Part shown: positions 1-6,779 of the stretch, piece after piece
Numbering within the stretch: the stretch's first letter is position 1
How the letters are laid out: the number at the start of each line of letters is the position of its first letter
Assembly (NCBI GenBank): GCA_011524575.1
Contig: WTKB01000057.1
Location: 1-8,953 of the forward strand
DNA length: 8,953 nucleotides
Source of the DNA: Aquimarina sp.
Lineage (GTDB): Bacteria > Bacteroidota > Bacteroidia > Flavobacteriales > Flavobacteriaceae
Reading direction: 5' to 3'
Made by a program: the position numbers and the translations under genes
The notes under the pieces: generated by a model
What the model was told of the DNA's origin: nothing
The model's input: only the letters and a program-made list of their open reading frames with translations
The model's database searches: none

Positions 1-198
1 ATTTATTTGTTGAATCTATGTCAATTAATCTCTATAATCTGCTTTTTATCTAAATAAACTAGAAATAGATGTATAGTTTTTAAAATGAAACCTTTGTATT
101 TAATTAAATTGTAACTAATAAAAAGTATGGTATTTAATACTATTAAAATAGCTTTTTGTGATATATAAATAGCTCTTCAATAATTAAAATATATTTTT
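1..198. other. AT-rich spacer upstream of the proline-repeat gene
   Basis: This non-coding stretch is very AT-rich and contains no RNA gene or long repeat that I can recognise. It should hold the promoter of the gene starting at 199, but no exact TAnnTTTG box with a TTG about 20 bases upstream is present. The closest match is TAGCTTTTTG near 149-158, which has extra T residues and lacks a -33 partner. None of the GCTTGTTTAAA repeats seen further right occur here. Confidence 0.5.
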
Positions 199-1788
199 AT
201 GGTACCGATTATTCCTCTTATAGTATTTTCAGTGACTGCAGCTATTATTGTTGGTGTCTGTTGTGTTGCTGCAATTGGGGTACTTATTGTTGCAAGTAAA
301 GTTCAGCAGAATGATCATTCGTATTCTACTCCTTCGAAGTCAAAACAGAATGAACAAATTGAAAGACAAGAACAACAACAAGAAAGAGGCTTATCCTTAG
401 AGCAAAAATTAGGCAATAAGAGAAATACCCAACTTGCTGCAGAGCTTCTTGAATCGTATAGTTCTTTTGAATATCGTATGGCTGATCGAGGTACTAGTGG
501 TCATAGAACTGCTTTGCAAAATTATGAGTCTTGGGGTCGAGAGTTTAAAGTACCAGGATTACAGAGTCCAGGAGCAAGTCCTATAGCGGGTTTATTAAAT
601 GATCGTCGTAACCCTAAAAGGAACGAAAATGTAGGTGATTACCAACTGAGTGAAAGATTAGAAGATTGTTATGAAGATGCTCAGAGAAGAAATGAAATTT
701 TTGTATCACAGTCAAGTGTAGATAATCATAACGCTATCAAAGAAAGTGTTGAGAGTCGTAATAACCTCTATGTGCATCCTCATATTATTGCGTTGGAAAA
801 AGCACGTAGAGATTTTTTAGGAACATACACAAAGCTTGCAAATAGTTTAGAACAAACACTGGAATCGGTAGTAATTCGAGGAGCATCAGATAATAAGACA
901 AAGACTAAGCTGTATAACGAGGTGCTTGCAATTAAGACAAGCTACCGAGCAATGATAAGAGTATTAAAAAGAAATAAAGAACAATTAGAAAAACATAAAG
1001 AAACTAATGCACTAAGTCCGGAAGAAGCAGCTATAATTGAAAGTCAAATTCAAAGCTGTGAAGCAGATATTTATCAACTTAACACACACCCATTATTCAC
1101 TCAAGCTATTGATAGAACACCACACCCTAATAGATGGAGGGGGGATTTGGCATTCAATGCAGGTCAATTTTTAAGTGGGCTTAGAGCATCGAAAAAGGGT
1201 TTTCCTAGTGTAGTTGCTCAAGACCGCTTATCAGCAGAAATAGGTCTGCAACGACAAATGATGCAACAAAAAACCAATGCAAAAAGGCAAGGAGCTGCTT
1301 ATAACATGAATAACCTTACTTTAACTACAGCACAATCTCACCTGCAAGGAAGAGCAACCCGTCAAGGGCCACCCCCACCATTTATAGCTGATCAACGTAC
1401 TGCTGTAAGAGCAACCCATCAAGGACCACCCCCACCATTTATAGTTGATAAACGTACTACTGCAGGAGCAACCCGTCAAGGGCCACCCCCACCATTTATA
1501 GCTGATAAACGTTCTGCTGCAAGAGCAACCCGTCAAGGGTCACCACCACCATATATAGCTGATCAACGTACTACTGCAGGAGCAACCCATCAAGGGCCAC
1601 CACCACCATATATAGCTGATCAACGTACTGCTGTAAGAGCAACCCATCAAGGACCCCCACCATTTATAGCTGATAAACGTACTGCTGCAAGAGCAACCCG
1701 TCAAGGGTCACCATCTGCTTATAAAAAAGGGACGACATCAAACCAACAAAAAAAAGGTACTCAAGGAAGAAAACCTAAAAGGAGATAA
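199..1788 (+). CDS. membrane-anchored protein with C-terminal proline-rich tandem repeats, function unknown
   Basis: I do not recognise this 529-residue protein. Residues about 4-33 form one long hydrophobic segment, read as an uncleaved signal anchor or single transmembrane helix because no clear cleavage site or lipobox follows. Residues about 45-70 are Gln/Glu/Lys-rich. Residues about 195-295 are charged and helical, with likely coiled-coil stretches (for example RNKEQLEKHKE). Residues 386-502 are six 19-residue repeats of the type ATRQGPPPPFIADQRTAVR plus a partial seventh, followed by a very basic tail ending GRKPKRR. The ATG at 199 is chosen because it directly precedes the hydrophobic segment; no Shine-Dalgarno is visible. 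The next gene converges with it, 15 bases away. The inferred topology is a short N-terminus, one membrane pass and a long soluble region. It could be a surface or secreted host-interaction protein, a structural envelope protein, or a lineage-specific orphan. The reading frame is secure; the function is unknown. Confidence 0.85.
   Translation: MVPIIPLIVFSVTAAIIVGVCCVAAIGVLIVASKVQQNDHSYSTPSKSKQNEQIERQEQQQERGLSLEQKLGNKRNTQLAAELLESYSSFEYRMADRGTSGHRTALQNYESWGREFKVPGLQSPGASPIAGLLNDRRNPKRNENVGDYQLSERLEDCYEDAQRRNEIFVSQSSVDNHNAIKESVESRNNLYVHPHIIALEKARRDFLGTYTKLANSLEQTLESVVIRGASDNKTKTKLYNEVLAIKTSYRAMIRVLKRNKEQLEKHKETNALSPEEAAIIESQIQSCEADIYQLNTHPLFTQAIDRTPHPNRWRGDLAFNAGQFLSGLRASKKGFPSVVAQDRLSAEIGLQRQMMQQKTNAKRQGAAYNMNNLTLTTAQSHLQGRATRQGPPPPFIADQRTAVRATHQGPPPPFIVDKRTTAGATRQGPPPPFIADKRSAARATRQGSPPPYIADQRTTAGATHQGPPPPYIADQRTAVRATHQGPPPFIADKRTAARATRQGSPSAYKKGTTSNQQKKGTQGRKPKRR
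1354..1722 (+). repeat. 57-bp coding tandem repeat, about 6.5 copies
   Basis: In-frame units start at 1354, 1411, 1468, 1525, 1582, 1639 and 1693. Units 1 to 5 are 57 bases long, unit 6 is 54 bases (one proline codon lost), and unit 7 is cut short after about 30 bases. Each encodes AT(R/H)QG(P/S)PPP(F/Y)I(A/V)D(Q/K)R followed by a variable ending. The endings run AVR, TAG, AAR, TAG, AVR, AAR, so units resemble non-adjacent copies. DNA identity between units is high, including synonymous positions, which suggests recent expansion or recombination among units. Confidence 0.95.
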
Positions 1789-1803
1789 GTTCTTATTATT
1801 CGT

Positions 1804-2808
1804 TTATTTTCTACTCTTTATAAAAGTAAAAATACCTTTTATGCTTAATGCGTTTAACGGGAATTCTACTATTAAATGTGTATAACCTAACAAGAACAAG
1901 GTGTATAAGCCTGTTCTAAAGTCATAAAAGTATAAGCTTATTGACAGTACCCAGATAAGTAGTATCCAAAGTGATTTCTTTTTGGAAAGTGCTTTTTTCC
2001 AACCTATAATGGAGGTTTTTGAAAACCAGTTTAGGTAATGGTAGCTGTAGGCGAATGCAATAAATATTTGTATTCGAATGCTTATTTCTGATAACATATA
2101 AAAACTACCATTTTTTGGTTGATTAAATATTGAAGCAGTAATTTTTGCAAGACTAGATAAGTTATTGGTAATAAATATATCTTTTGTTGAATCTAAAGGG
2201 GTATAGTTGTTACTATCAATAGGGATATATAAAATAATAAAAGGAACAAGAAACAAAAGAATAGCTAAATAAATTCCGTAGTTATTTTTTTCTTTTAATG
2301 CACCATAAAGAACAAAGAATAATGTGAACAAATACACATGAATAAGTGTTGGTAGAAATAATCCCATTAGTGAGATCCATTCAGGTGCATTAAATAGCAA
2401 ATATGTGGTAATTATAAATGCAATTAAGAACTCTATAATTAAATATTTTTTTCTGTTAAAAAAAACAACACCTATTATAAATAAAAAACCAACAAGTATA
2501 AAATGATCAGATAAAGTACCCATCAATTGCAGTATGCTTTGTGTGAATTGATAGCGATCTATAGTAGTACCCCAGTATCTGATATATACAGGGGTCAGTA
2601 CACTTATTATAATTAATAATAGTGGCCATTTGTTATTATTTCTTAAAAAAAATTTTTTTTGATATAGCCAGTTTATTTCAGTTAAATAATGCAAAGGACC
2701 TAAAATAATATAAGAATATAAAAAAAGTTCAAAAGGAATAAAATATGCTAAAATTAATGAGGCAAATACAAGAAAAATATTTACAAGGTTAATTTTGTCT
2801 ACATCCAT
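1804..2808 (-). CDS. polytopic membrane protein of unknown function with membrane-associated histidines
   Basis: This is a 334-residue protein with roughly eight to nine hydrophobic segments (about 7-28, 62-78, 103-117, 121-139, 148-171, 178-197, 245-262, 279-295, 299-318). It contains only five histidines, H40, H102, H157, H257 and H311, and all lie in or at the edge of hydrophobic segments, in GPLHYLTE, SDHFIL, TLIHVYL, YSYHYLNWF and GYTHLIVEF. It is hydrophobic throughout, with no soluble domain and no recognisable transporter signature. Spaced intramembrane histidines recall metal-binding membrane enzymes such as Brp/Blh-type carotenoid oxygenases, but the sequence similarity I can see is too weak to assign that family. 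The ATG at 2808 is taken because hydrophobic sequence begins soon after it. The gene is transcribed away from hisH and toward the proline-repeat gene, so it is not in the his transcription unit. Confidence 0.85.
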   Translation of the reverse strand: MDVDKINLVNIFLVFASLILAYFIPFELFLYSYIILGPLHYLTEINWLYQKKFFLRNNNKWPLLLIIISVLTPVYIRYWGTTIDRYQFTQSILQLMGTLSDHFILVGFLFIIGVVFFNRKKYLIIEFLIAFIITTYLLFNAPEWISLMGLFLPTLIHVYLFTLFFVLYGALKEKNNYGIYLAILLFLVPFIILYIPIDSNNYTPLDSTKDIFITNNLSSLAKITASIFNQPKNGSFYMLSEISIRIQIFIAFAYSYHYLNWFSKTSIIGWKKALSKKKSLWILLIWVLSISLYFYDFRTGLYTLFLLGYTHLIVEFPLNALSIKGIFTFIKSRK

Positions 2809-2903
2809 AGTATTGAACTTTTAATTTGCATTTTAAAAAGTTATTATACCAATTAATCTTTGAAATAACTATAATAAATCGTTTCTTTTTCCTTTCTACT
2901 TTA

Positions 2904-2955
2904 TTAGCGTTTGTTTAAACGCACTACTTTTTGTAATCCAGAATTTAAACAAGCA
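2904..2955 (+). repeat. dispersed repeat copy A
   Basis: Bases 2911-2946 match the right-end copy at 8901-8936 at 31 of 36 positions in the same orientation, starting TTGTTTAAAC and sharing CACTACTT and TGTAAT. This copy has an extra feature: its right end carries ATTTAAACAAGC, so the element begins and ends with inverted versions of GCTTGTTTAAA. It does not encode protein and lies about 180 bases before hisH. It is the most diverged of the three long copies. Confidence 0.75.
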
Positions 2956-2985
2956 CTAAAATAATCATAATACCTCCTGATAACT

Positions 2986-3022
2986 TTTATGTGATAACTT
3001 AAACAATTTCTTTATGTGATAA
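2986..3022 (+). repeat. 12-base direct repeat upstream of hisH
   Basis: TTTATGTGATAA occurs at 2986-2997 and again at 3011-3022, exactly 25 bases apart start to start. A further TGATAACTT lies just before the first copy. Spacing of about two and a half helical turns could fit a pair of protein-binding sites, or this could be a chance or duplicated AT-rich segment. No regulator is identified. Confidence 0.4.
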
Positions 3023-3079
3023 GAGAAAATAAAAAACAGGTTTAAAAAAGTATTTTCAGGTTCATTGAAGAAGTTTAAG

Positions 3080-3095
3080 CCCTTTCATTAAAGGG
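3080..3095 (+). promoter_or_regulatory. small perfect hairpin before hisH
   Basis: CCCTTT (3080-3085) and AAAGGG (3090-3095) form a perfect 6-bp inverted repeat with a CATT loop. It is not followed by a T-run, so it is a poor intrinsic terminator. It overlaps where a -33 element would sit for the -7-like box at 3114, so an operator is possible. Evidence is positional only. Confidence 0.35.
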
Positions 3096-3113
3096 TATTC
3101 GTTACAACTATTG

Positions 3114-3121
3114 TATTTTTG
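3114..3121 (+). promoter_or_regulatory. possible -7 box for hisH
   Basis: TATTTTTG is an exact match to the Bacteroidota -7 consensus TAnnTTTG and ends 14 bases before the hisH ATG. There is no TTG at the expected distance upstream (around 3091-3094). The promoter is therefore half-supported, and the resulting leader would be only a few bases long. Confidence 0.4.
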
Positions 3122-3134
3122 TGAAAAATAGATT

Positions 3135-3716
3135 ATGAAGATTGTTATTATAGACTATGGTGCAGGCAATATTCAAAGTGTACAATTTGCCATAGAGCGT
3201 TTGGGATATACAGCTATTTTAAGTAGTGATCCCAATGAAATTATTACTGCTGATAAAGTTATTTTTCCAGGAGTGGGGCAGGCAGAAAGTGCTCTTAAAA
3301 AATTACAAGAACAAGAATTGGATGTGCTTATTCCTACCCTGAAACAACCTGTTTTAGGAATATGTTTAGGAATGCAGCTTTTGTGTGCTTCTACAGAAGA
3401 AGGAAATGTAAAAGGTTTAGGTGTTTTTGATTTAGCGGTGAAGCGTTTTGATCAGCATCTTAAGGTACCTCAAATTGGATGGAATCAAATTCAAGATTTA
3501 AAGTCTTCCTTGTTTACTGGGGTAGCTACGGATTCTTTTGTGTATTTAGTACATAGTTATTTTGTACCACAATCTGAGCATACGATCTGTAGTTCTAATT
3601 ATGGAGGGCTTTACAGTACAGGTATTCAGAGAGATAATTTTTATGGGGTACAGTTTCATCCTGAAAAAAGCAGTAGTGTTGGGGCTAAGATTTTAGCAAA
3701 TTTTTTAGCACTATAG
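3135..3716 (+). CDS. hisH: imidazole glycerol phosphate synthase, glutaminase subunit HisH
   Basis: This class I glutamine amidotransferase subunit hydrolyses glutamine and channels ammonia to HisF, which makes imidazole glycerol phosphate and AICAR in histidine synthesis in the cytoplasm. The 193-residue length is normal for the family. The N-terminus [14 protein letters not shown] is the typical HisH start. PGVG (45-48) forms the oxyanion strand region. The nucleophile is Cys77 in GICLGMQ, and His175 and Glu177 in VQFHPEKS complete the triad. VPQIGWN (111-117) is the HisH-specific motif. The ATG at 3135 places the conserved MKIVIIDYG at the N-terminus. hisA follows after 46 bases, probably in the same transcript. 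Its partner gene hisF lies 3.2 kb downstream, beyond an oppositely oriented gene, which is unusual. Confidence 0.97.
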   Translation: MKIVIIDYGAGNIQSVQFAIERLGYTAILSSDPNEIITADKVIFPGVGQAESALKKLQEQELDVLIPTLKQPVLGICLGMQLLCASTEEGNVKGLGVFDLAVKRFDQHLKVPQIGWNQIQDLKSSLFTGVATDSFVYLVHSYFVPQSEHTICSSNYGGLYSTGIQRDNFYGVQFHPEKSSSVGAKILANFLAL

Positions 3717-3762
3717 CGATACACAAACATTGTTTCTTAAAACAAATAAATTTTTTTATGTT

Positions 3763-4491
3763 ATGCGATTAATTCCAGCAATAGATATTATCGATGGTAA
3801 ATGTGTTCGTCTCTCAAAAGGAGATTATAACACCAAAAAAATATATAATGAAAACCCCCTCGAGGTAGCAAAACAGTTTCAGGATCACGGTATCAAACAT
3901 TTGCATTTAGTCGATTTAGATGGGGCTAAGTCTAAACATATAGTAAATTACCGCATCTTAGAGGAAATAGCTACACACACAGATTTAGCCATTGATTTTG
4001 GTGGTGGACTTAAAACAGATGAGGATTTAAAAATTGCTTTTGAAAGTGGTGCTCGTCAAATCACAGGTGGTAGTATCGCTGTTAAAAATCCGGAGCTTTT
4101 TCAAAATTGGTTGAAAGTGTACGGATCAGATAAAATCATTTTAGGAGCAGATGCCAATAATCGCAAAATTGCGGTAAGTGGTTGGCTCGAAGAAAGTAAT
4201 GAAGATTTAATTCCTTTTGTTCAAAAATATACCCATAAAGGAGCAAGCTATGTGATTTGTACAGATATTGCCAAAGACGGTATGCTTCAAGGACCTTCTT
4301 TTGATTTATATAGTGAAATGCTTTCTGAAATTGATAATTTAAAGCTTATTGCCTCTGGAGGTATTGCTATTTTTGATGATCTGCCTAAACTTGCCGAAAT
4401 AGGCTGCGAAGGAGCTATTATTGGTAAAGCTATTTATGAAAATAAAATTAGTATGAAGCAGTTAGAGGGGTTTATTTTAGGTAATTCCTAA
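3763..4491 (+). CDS. hisA: phosphoribosylformimino-AICAR-phosphate isomerase HisA
   Basis: HisA opens the aminoaldose ribose of ProFAR to the aminoketose PRFAR, the substrate of HisF-HisH. It is a (beta/alpha)8 barrel of 242 residues, the usual size. The catalytic pair is visible as Asp8 in IPAIDI and Asp130 in ILGADAN. Phosphate-binding signatures are FGGGLK (79-84) and IASGGI (196-201), followed by [10 protein letters not shown] near the C-terminus. I start the gene at the ATG at 3763 because [17 protein letters not shown] is the conserved N-terminus. An in-frame TTG at 3730 would add 11 non-conserved residues. The stop codon overlaps the first bases of an AAGAGCTTGTTTAAA repeat, and a 32-bp perfect hairpin follows within about 10 bases. 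In related genomes hisF normally comes next; here it does not. Confidence 0.97.
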   Translation: MRLIPAIDIIDGKCVRLSKGDYNTKKIYNENPLEVAKQFQDHGIKHLHLVDLDGAKSKHIVNYRILEEIATHTDLAIDFGGGLKTDEDLKIAFESGARQITGGSIAVKNPELFQNWLKVYGSDKIILGADANNRKIAVSGWLEESNEDLIPFVQKYTHKGASYVICTDIAKDGMLQGPSFDLYSEMLSEIDNLKLIASGGIAIFDDLPKLAEIGCEGAIIGKAIYENKISMKQLEGFILGNS

Positions 4492-4504
4492 GAGCTTGTT
4501 TAAA
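4490..4504 (+). repeat. 15-base repeat at the hisA end, left boundary of inserted segment
   Basis: AAGAGCTTGTTTAAA overlaps the hisA stop codon and occurs in exact inverted form at 6614-6628. The pair brackets the hairpin and the entire opposite-strand gene between hisA and hisF. The same sequence, with one change, begins the repeat copy at 8895. Confidence 0.75.
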
Positions 4505-4569
4505 TTGACATTACCTTAATATCCTTTTTAGAGTATGCTCTAAAAAGGATATTAAGGTAATGTCAATTT
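4502..4569. terminator. perfect 32-bp hairpin between converging genes, probable bidirectional terminator
   Basis: Bases 4502-4533 and 4538-4569 are exact reverse complements, with a 4-base TATG loop. Pairing stops at 4501/4570. The structure fills nearly the whole gap between the hisA stop (4491) and the stop of the opposite gene (its last base is 4570), so it could end transcription from both sides. The arm is AT-rich and there is no clear T-run after either arm, so it is not a classic intrinsic terminator. Perfect pairing over 32 bases is longer than termination needs and suggests a recently formed or conserved palindrome. Confidence 0.7.
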
Positions 4570-6579
4570 CTATGAGATTGCTGTCTTTCTACCTAGTCTT
4601 CTGCTACTACGGGTAGTTGACTCCCCTTTACTTTGTTGCCTTTGAAGCCCGTGAGCAGGTTTATCAAGATTTTGTACTTTTTCATGGGTTTCTTCTTGTT
4701 TTGATGTTATAGAACTTCCTTGCTCTTGTCTCTTTTCTTGTTCTTTTGCCTGTTCTTCTCTTTGTTCTTGTTGCATTGCCCATTCTATCATTCCGCTATC
4801 AAATATACGTGGTTTTTCTATCTTTTTTTTGTTTTTTGAAAAGTTGAATCCAAGTCCTGAAAAAAGATCTTTTAAAAATTGAATGTTTTTTTGGTGTGAT
4901 TTTTCTGTTTTCCTACCAAAGGATAATAGGGTGTTATCGGGGTTTGTTCTTAAAAATGTGTTTTGTGGATCTTGGCAATACGGCCTGTAAATAATCCCGT
5001 AATCTGTTTGTGAGGCAGTGTGTAATTCGGTTGTTGGAATAAGGTCACCTAAAGGGGTTTCTGTTCTAGCTTTAGGAGTACTTCCAAACAAGCCAAACAT
5101 CGAGCTTTCTCGATGTTCTATCCGTGTATTAGGTATAGGTGTTCCATTTGAAGTACTATGTGGTAAGAAATGAAGATTTACTCCTGTTCTTTGAGCAATT
5201 TTGCATGCCTGAAACACAGAAGTATTACATCTTGCTGCAACGACATGACTATTTCTTGAGGAATTTTCAGCAATAATATCAGGAATATTATCTTGTCTAT
5301 ATCCTCCATGAATAATCATCATTAAGGCATCACCGTCTCTAAGTTGTTTCTTTTTACCTTTAGTAGATCGGAAAACATAATCATAGGTAGTTTTTTCAAA
5401 AAACAGACCTCTAAATGTTTCAGGCATATTATCCAGTCTTTCTTTATCAATAAAAACACCTACTTTTGGGTGTTTCTTTTTACTTTTATTTTTAGTTGGA
5501 AAGTTCTCTTTTTCAATTGTTGTTAACGCATCAATAAGTGCCAGTTGTTTTTCTGAAATGGAATTAGGTATCTTTTCAAGAGCTTTTTCATAGACATAAA
5601 AAGCTTGTTGTGAGGGTGTAATATCTTTAAAAAGAGCTACTACTTGTTGCTCTTTTTCTTTAAGCGCTTGTTTAAGTGCTGTAATTTCTTCTTTTAAACC
5701 GGCTTTTGTGTATTGATTATTTTTGAGTTTACTTTTTATCTCATCAAGTTTACTTTTAATAAACTTATTACGATCTTCTAATAATTTTTCTAGTTTTTTT
5801 TGTCTAGGTTTTAGTAAAATACTCACTTCTTTCTCGTTAATGCTCGATTCTAGTTCAGTATCGATTGCAGTAGTTCTCGATATCATCGCTTTTTCTGTAC
5901 TAATTTTGACTATAGTATCTTTTTCTGTTGGCGTGAGTTGTTCTAATTGCTTCTTCCGACTTTTTTCGTCAAGCGTTTCTAAAGTTCGTTTACTATTGGT
6001 AATTTCAAGAGCATCAAGTACTTTGGTAGTGATGTCTTCTGATACTTCATTGAGATCAGGGTATATTTCTTGTACCAATTTTTGGTTAAGTTTTATTAAG
6101 GAAAGATAAAATTCTTTTCTTGCAGTTGATTGATACTTTCTATATTTTTTTAAAATGTTTATTTGATCTTCACTGCTCGGGCATAATTTAAATTCTCGTT
6201 CTAAATTTTTTTTAAATACTTCAAGTTTAATCTTTAATTCATTAACAAGCTTTGTTTTTGTTTGGCTATAAGCATCAAAAGCTTTAAGAGTTTCTGCAGA
6301 TTTTAATTTAGTGTCTAGTTTCTTATATTTATTATGTAGTAGTCGTTCTTCTCGGTTTCTTCTTAAAAAAGCCGGTCTGTTATCTATTACATAATCTTTA
6401 AAAAGCTGTCGTAAACTTCTTTTTTCTTTCTTTTCCTCTTTTTTACTTTCAGGTTCAGATGGTACAGCGACTCTTTCGGTATCAATTAATATTTTTGAAC
6501 CGTTATTTTTTTTGATTTTTGTAGTTACTTGTTTTGTCCTTAGATTATTGAGTGTATTAGTGGTGTTGTTTTGTGGCAT
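4570..6579 (-). CDS. large coiled-coil protein with possible caspase-like (clan CD) motif, function unknown
   Basis: I do not recognise this 669-residue protein. Residues 1-70 are polar and Lys-rich, without a signal peptide. Residues about 75-360 are charged, helical and probably coiled coil. Residues about 370-535 look like a compact globular domain. In it, GDALMMIIHGGYRQD (416-430) is followed by VVAARCNTSVFQACKIAQRTG (446-466). A hydrophobic strand ending in His-Gly, then a strand ending in Cys before a helix, is how clan CD cysteine proteases and CHAT domains arrange their His/Cys dyad, which here would be H424 and C451. The 27-residue spacing is shorter than usual, so the assignment is tentative. 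Residues about 600-635 are Gln/Glu-rich, and the tail is basic. The ATG at 6579 sits one base from a 48-bp dispersed repeat. The gene opposes and interrupts the his genes. It may be an effector, a toxin-like protein or an orphan. Confidence 0.85.
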   Translation of the reverse strand: MPQNNTTNTLNNLRTKQVTTKIKKNNGSKILIDTERVAVPSEPESKKEEKKEKRSLRQLFKDYVIDNRPAFLRRNREERLLHNKYKKLDTKLKSAETLKAFDAYSQTKTKLVNELKIKLEVFKKNLEREFKLCPSSEDQINILKKYRKYQSTARKEFYLSLIKLNQKLVQEIYPDLNEVSEDITTKVLDALEITNSKRTLETLDEKSRKKQLEQLTPTEKDTIVKISTEKAMISRTTAIDTELESSINEKEVSILLKPRQKKLEKLLEDRNKFIKSKLDEIKSKLKNNQYTKAGLKEEITALKQALKEKEQQVVALFKDITPSQQAFYVYEKALEKIPNSISEKQLALIDALTTIEKENFPTKNKSKKKHPKVGVFIDKERLDNMPETFRGLFFEKTTYDYVFRSTKGKKKQLRDGDALMMIIHGGYRQDNIPDIIAENSSRNSHVVAARCNTSVFQACKIAQRTGVNLHFLPHSTSNGTPIPNTRIEHRESSMFGLFGSTPKARTETPLGDLIPTTELHTASQTDYGIIYRPYCQDPQNTFLRTNPDNTLLSFGRKTEKSHQKNIQFLKDLFSGLGFNFSKNKKKIEKPRIFDSGMIEWAMQQEQREEQAKEQEKRQEQGSSITSKQEETHEKVQNLDKPAHGLQRQQSKGESTTRSSRRLGRKTAIS

Positions 6580-6580
6580 A

Positions 6581-6628
6581 TTCTTAAAATTTTAAATTAC
6601 AGGAAGTAGTGAGTTTAAACAAGCTCTT
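6581..6628 (-). repeat. dispersed repeat copy B, leader of the coiled-coil gene
   Basis: Read on the minus strand, this 48-base copy matches 8895-8942 at 46 of 48 positions. It ends one base before the ATG of the 669-residue gene, so it forms the whole immediate leader of that gene. Together with the copy at 8895 it makes an inverted pair around hisF-bshA. On this strand it holds TTG, 20 bases, then TAATTTAA, a spacing like a Bacteroidota promoter but with a poor -7 box. Confidence 0.85.
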
Positions 6629-6640
6629 AAACAAGCTTTA
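6627..6640 (-). repeat. short repeat core next to copy B
   Basis: TTAAACAAGCTTTA directly follows copy B and duplicates its TTAAACAAGCT end in tandem (AAACAAGCTCTTAAACAAGCT spans the junction). It looks like a partial second copy or a slippage product of the repeat end. Confidence 0.5.
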
Positions 6641-6779
6641 ATTAATTTAACTAAATTTGTTTTTTTTAAATAAATAAGAGGTTGGATTATTATCGTTTAT
6701 TCGACGAAAACATTATAGTGTAGGGTGTTTTGTTTTTGTTAATAAGAGAGCAAGTTTGGTATAACTCTATTTCGAAGCG

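Larger units (their letters stand above)
2809..3134. other. divergent intergenic region between membrane-protein gene and hisH
   Basis: These 326 non-coding bases separate two diverging genes and must hold both promoters. They contain a copy of the dispersed repeat (2904-2955), a 12-base direct repeat (2986-2997 and 3011-3022), a small GC-containing hairpin (3080-3095) and a -7-like box (3114-3121), each listed separately. On the minus strand upstream of 2808 I see a TATAAT-like stretch but no convincing Bacteroidota-type promoter. Confidence 0.6.

Noticed and set aside
1321..1536. Minus-strand open frame of 71 codons rich in Trp, Cys and Ser
   Set aside because: It is the antisense reading of the proline-rich tandem repeat; its apparent repeats only mirror the coding repeat.
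3730..3745. TTGTTT-CTTA-AAACAA inverted repeat between hisH and hisA as a terminator
   Set aside because: The stem is only six AT-rich pairs and lies within a 46-base gap between two genes expected to be co-transcribed; too weak to call.
3730..3762. Extended hisA start at a TTG
   Set aside because: The added residues are not like any HisA; the conserved N-terminus begins at the ATG at 3763.
5663..5674. AGCGCTTGTTTA inside the coiled-coil gene, like the repeat core after hisF
   Set aside because: It falls in frame on codons for an Ala-Leu-Lys-Gln-Ala-Leu helix and lacks the rest of the repeat, so it is most likely chance. It also warns that the 11-12 base cores alone are weak evidence.
5723..6109. 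Plus-strand open frame of 128 codons opposite the coiled-coil gene
   Set aside because: It is a Ser/Leu/Phe-rich shadow of the Lys/Glu-rich coiled-coil coding sequence, with no independent signal. The 60-codon frame at 5344-5526 is rejected for the same reason.
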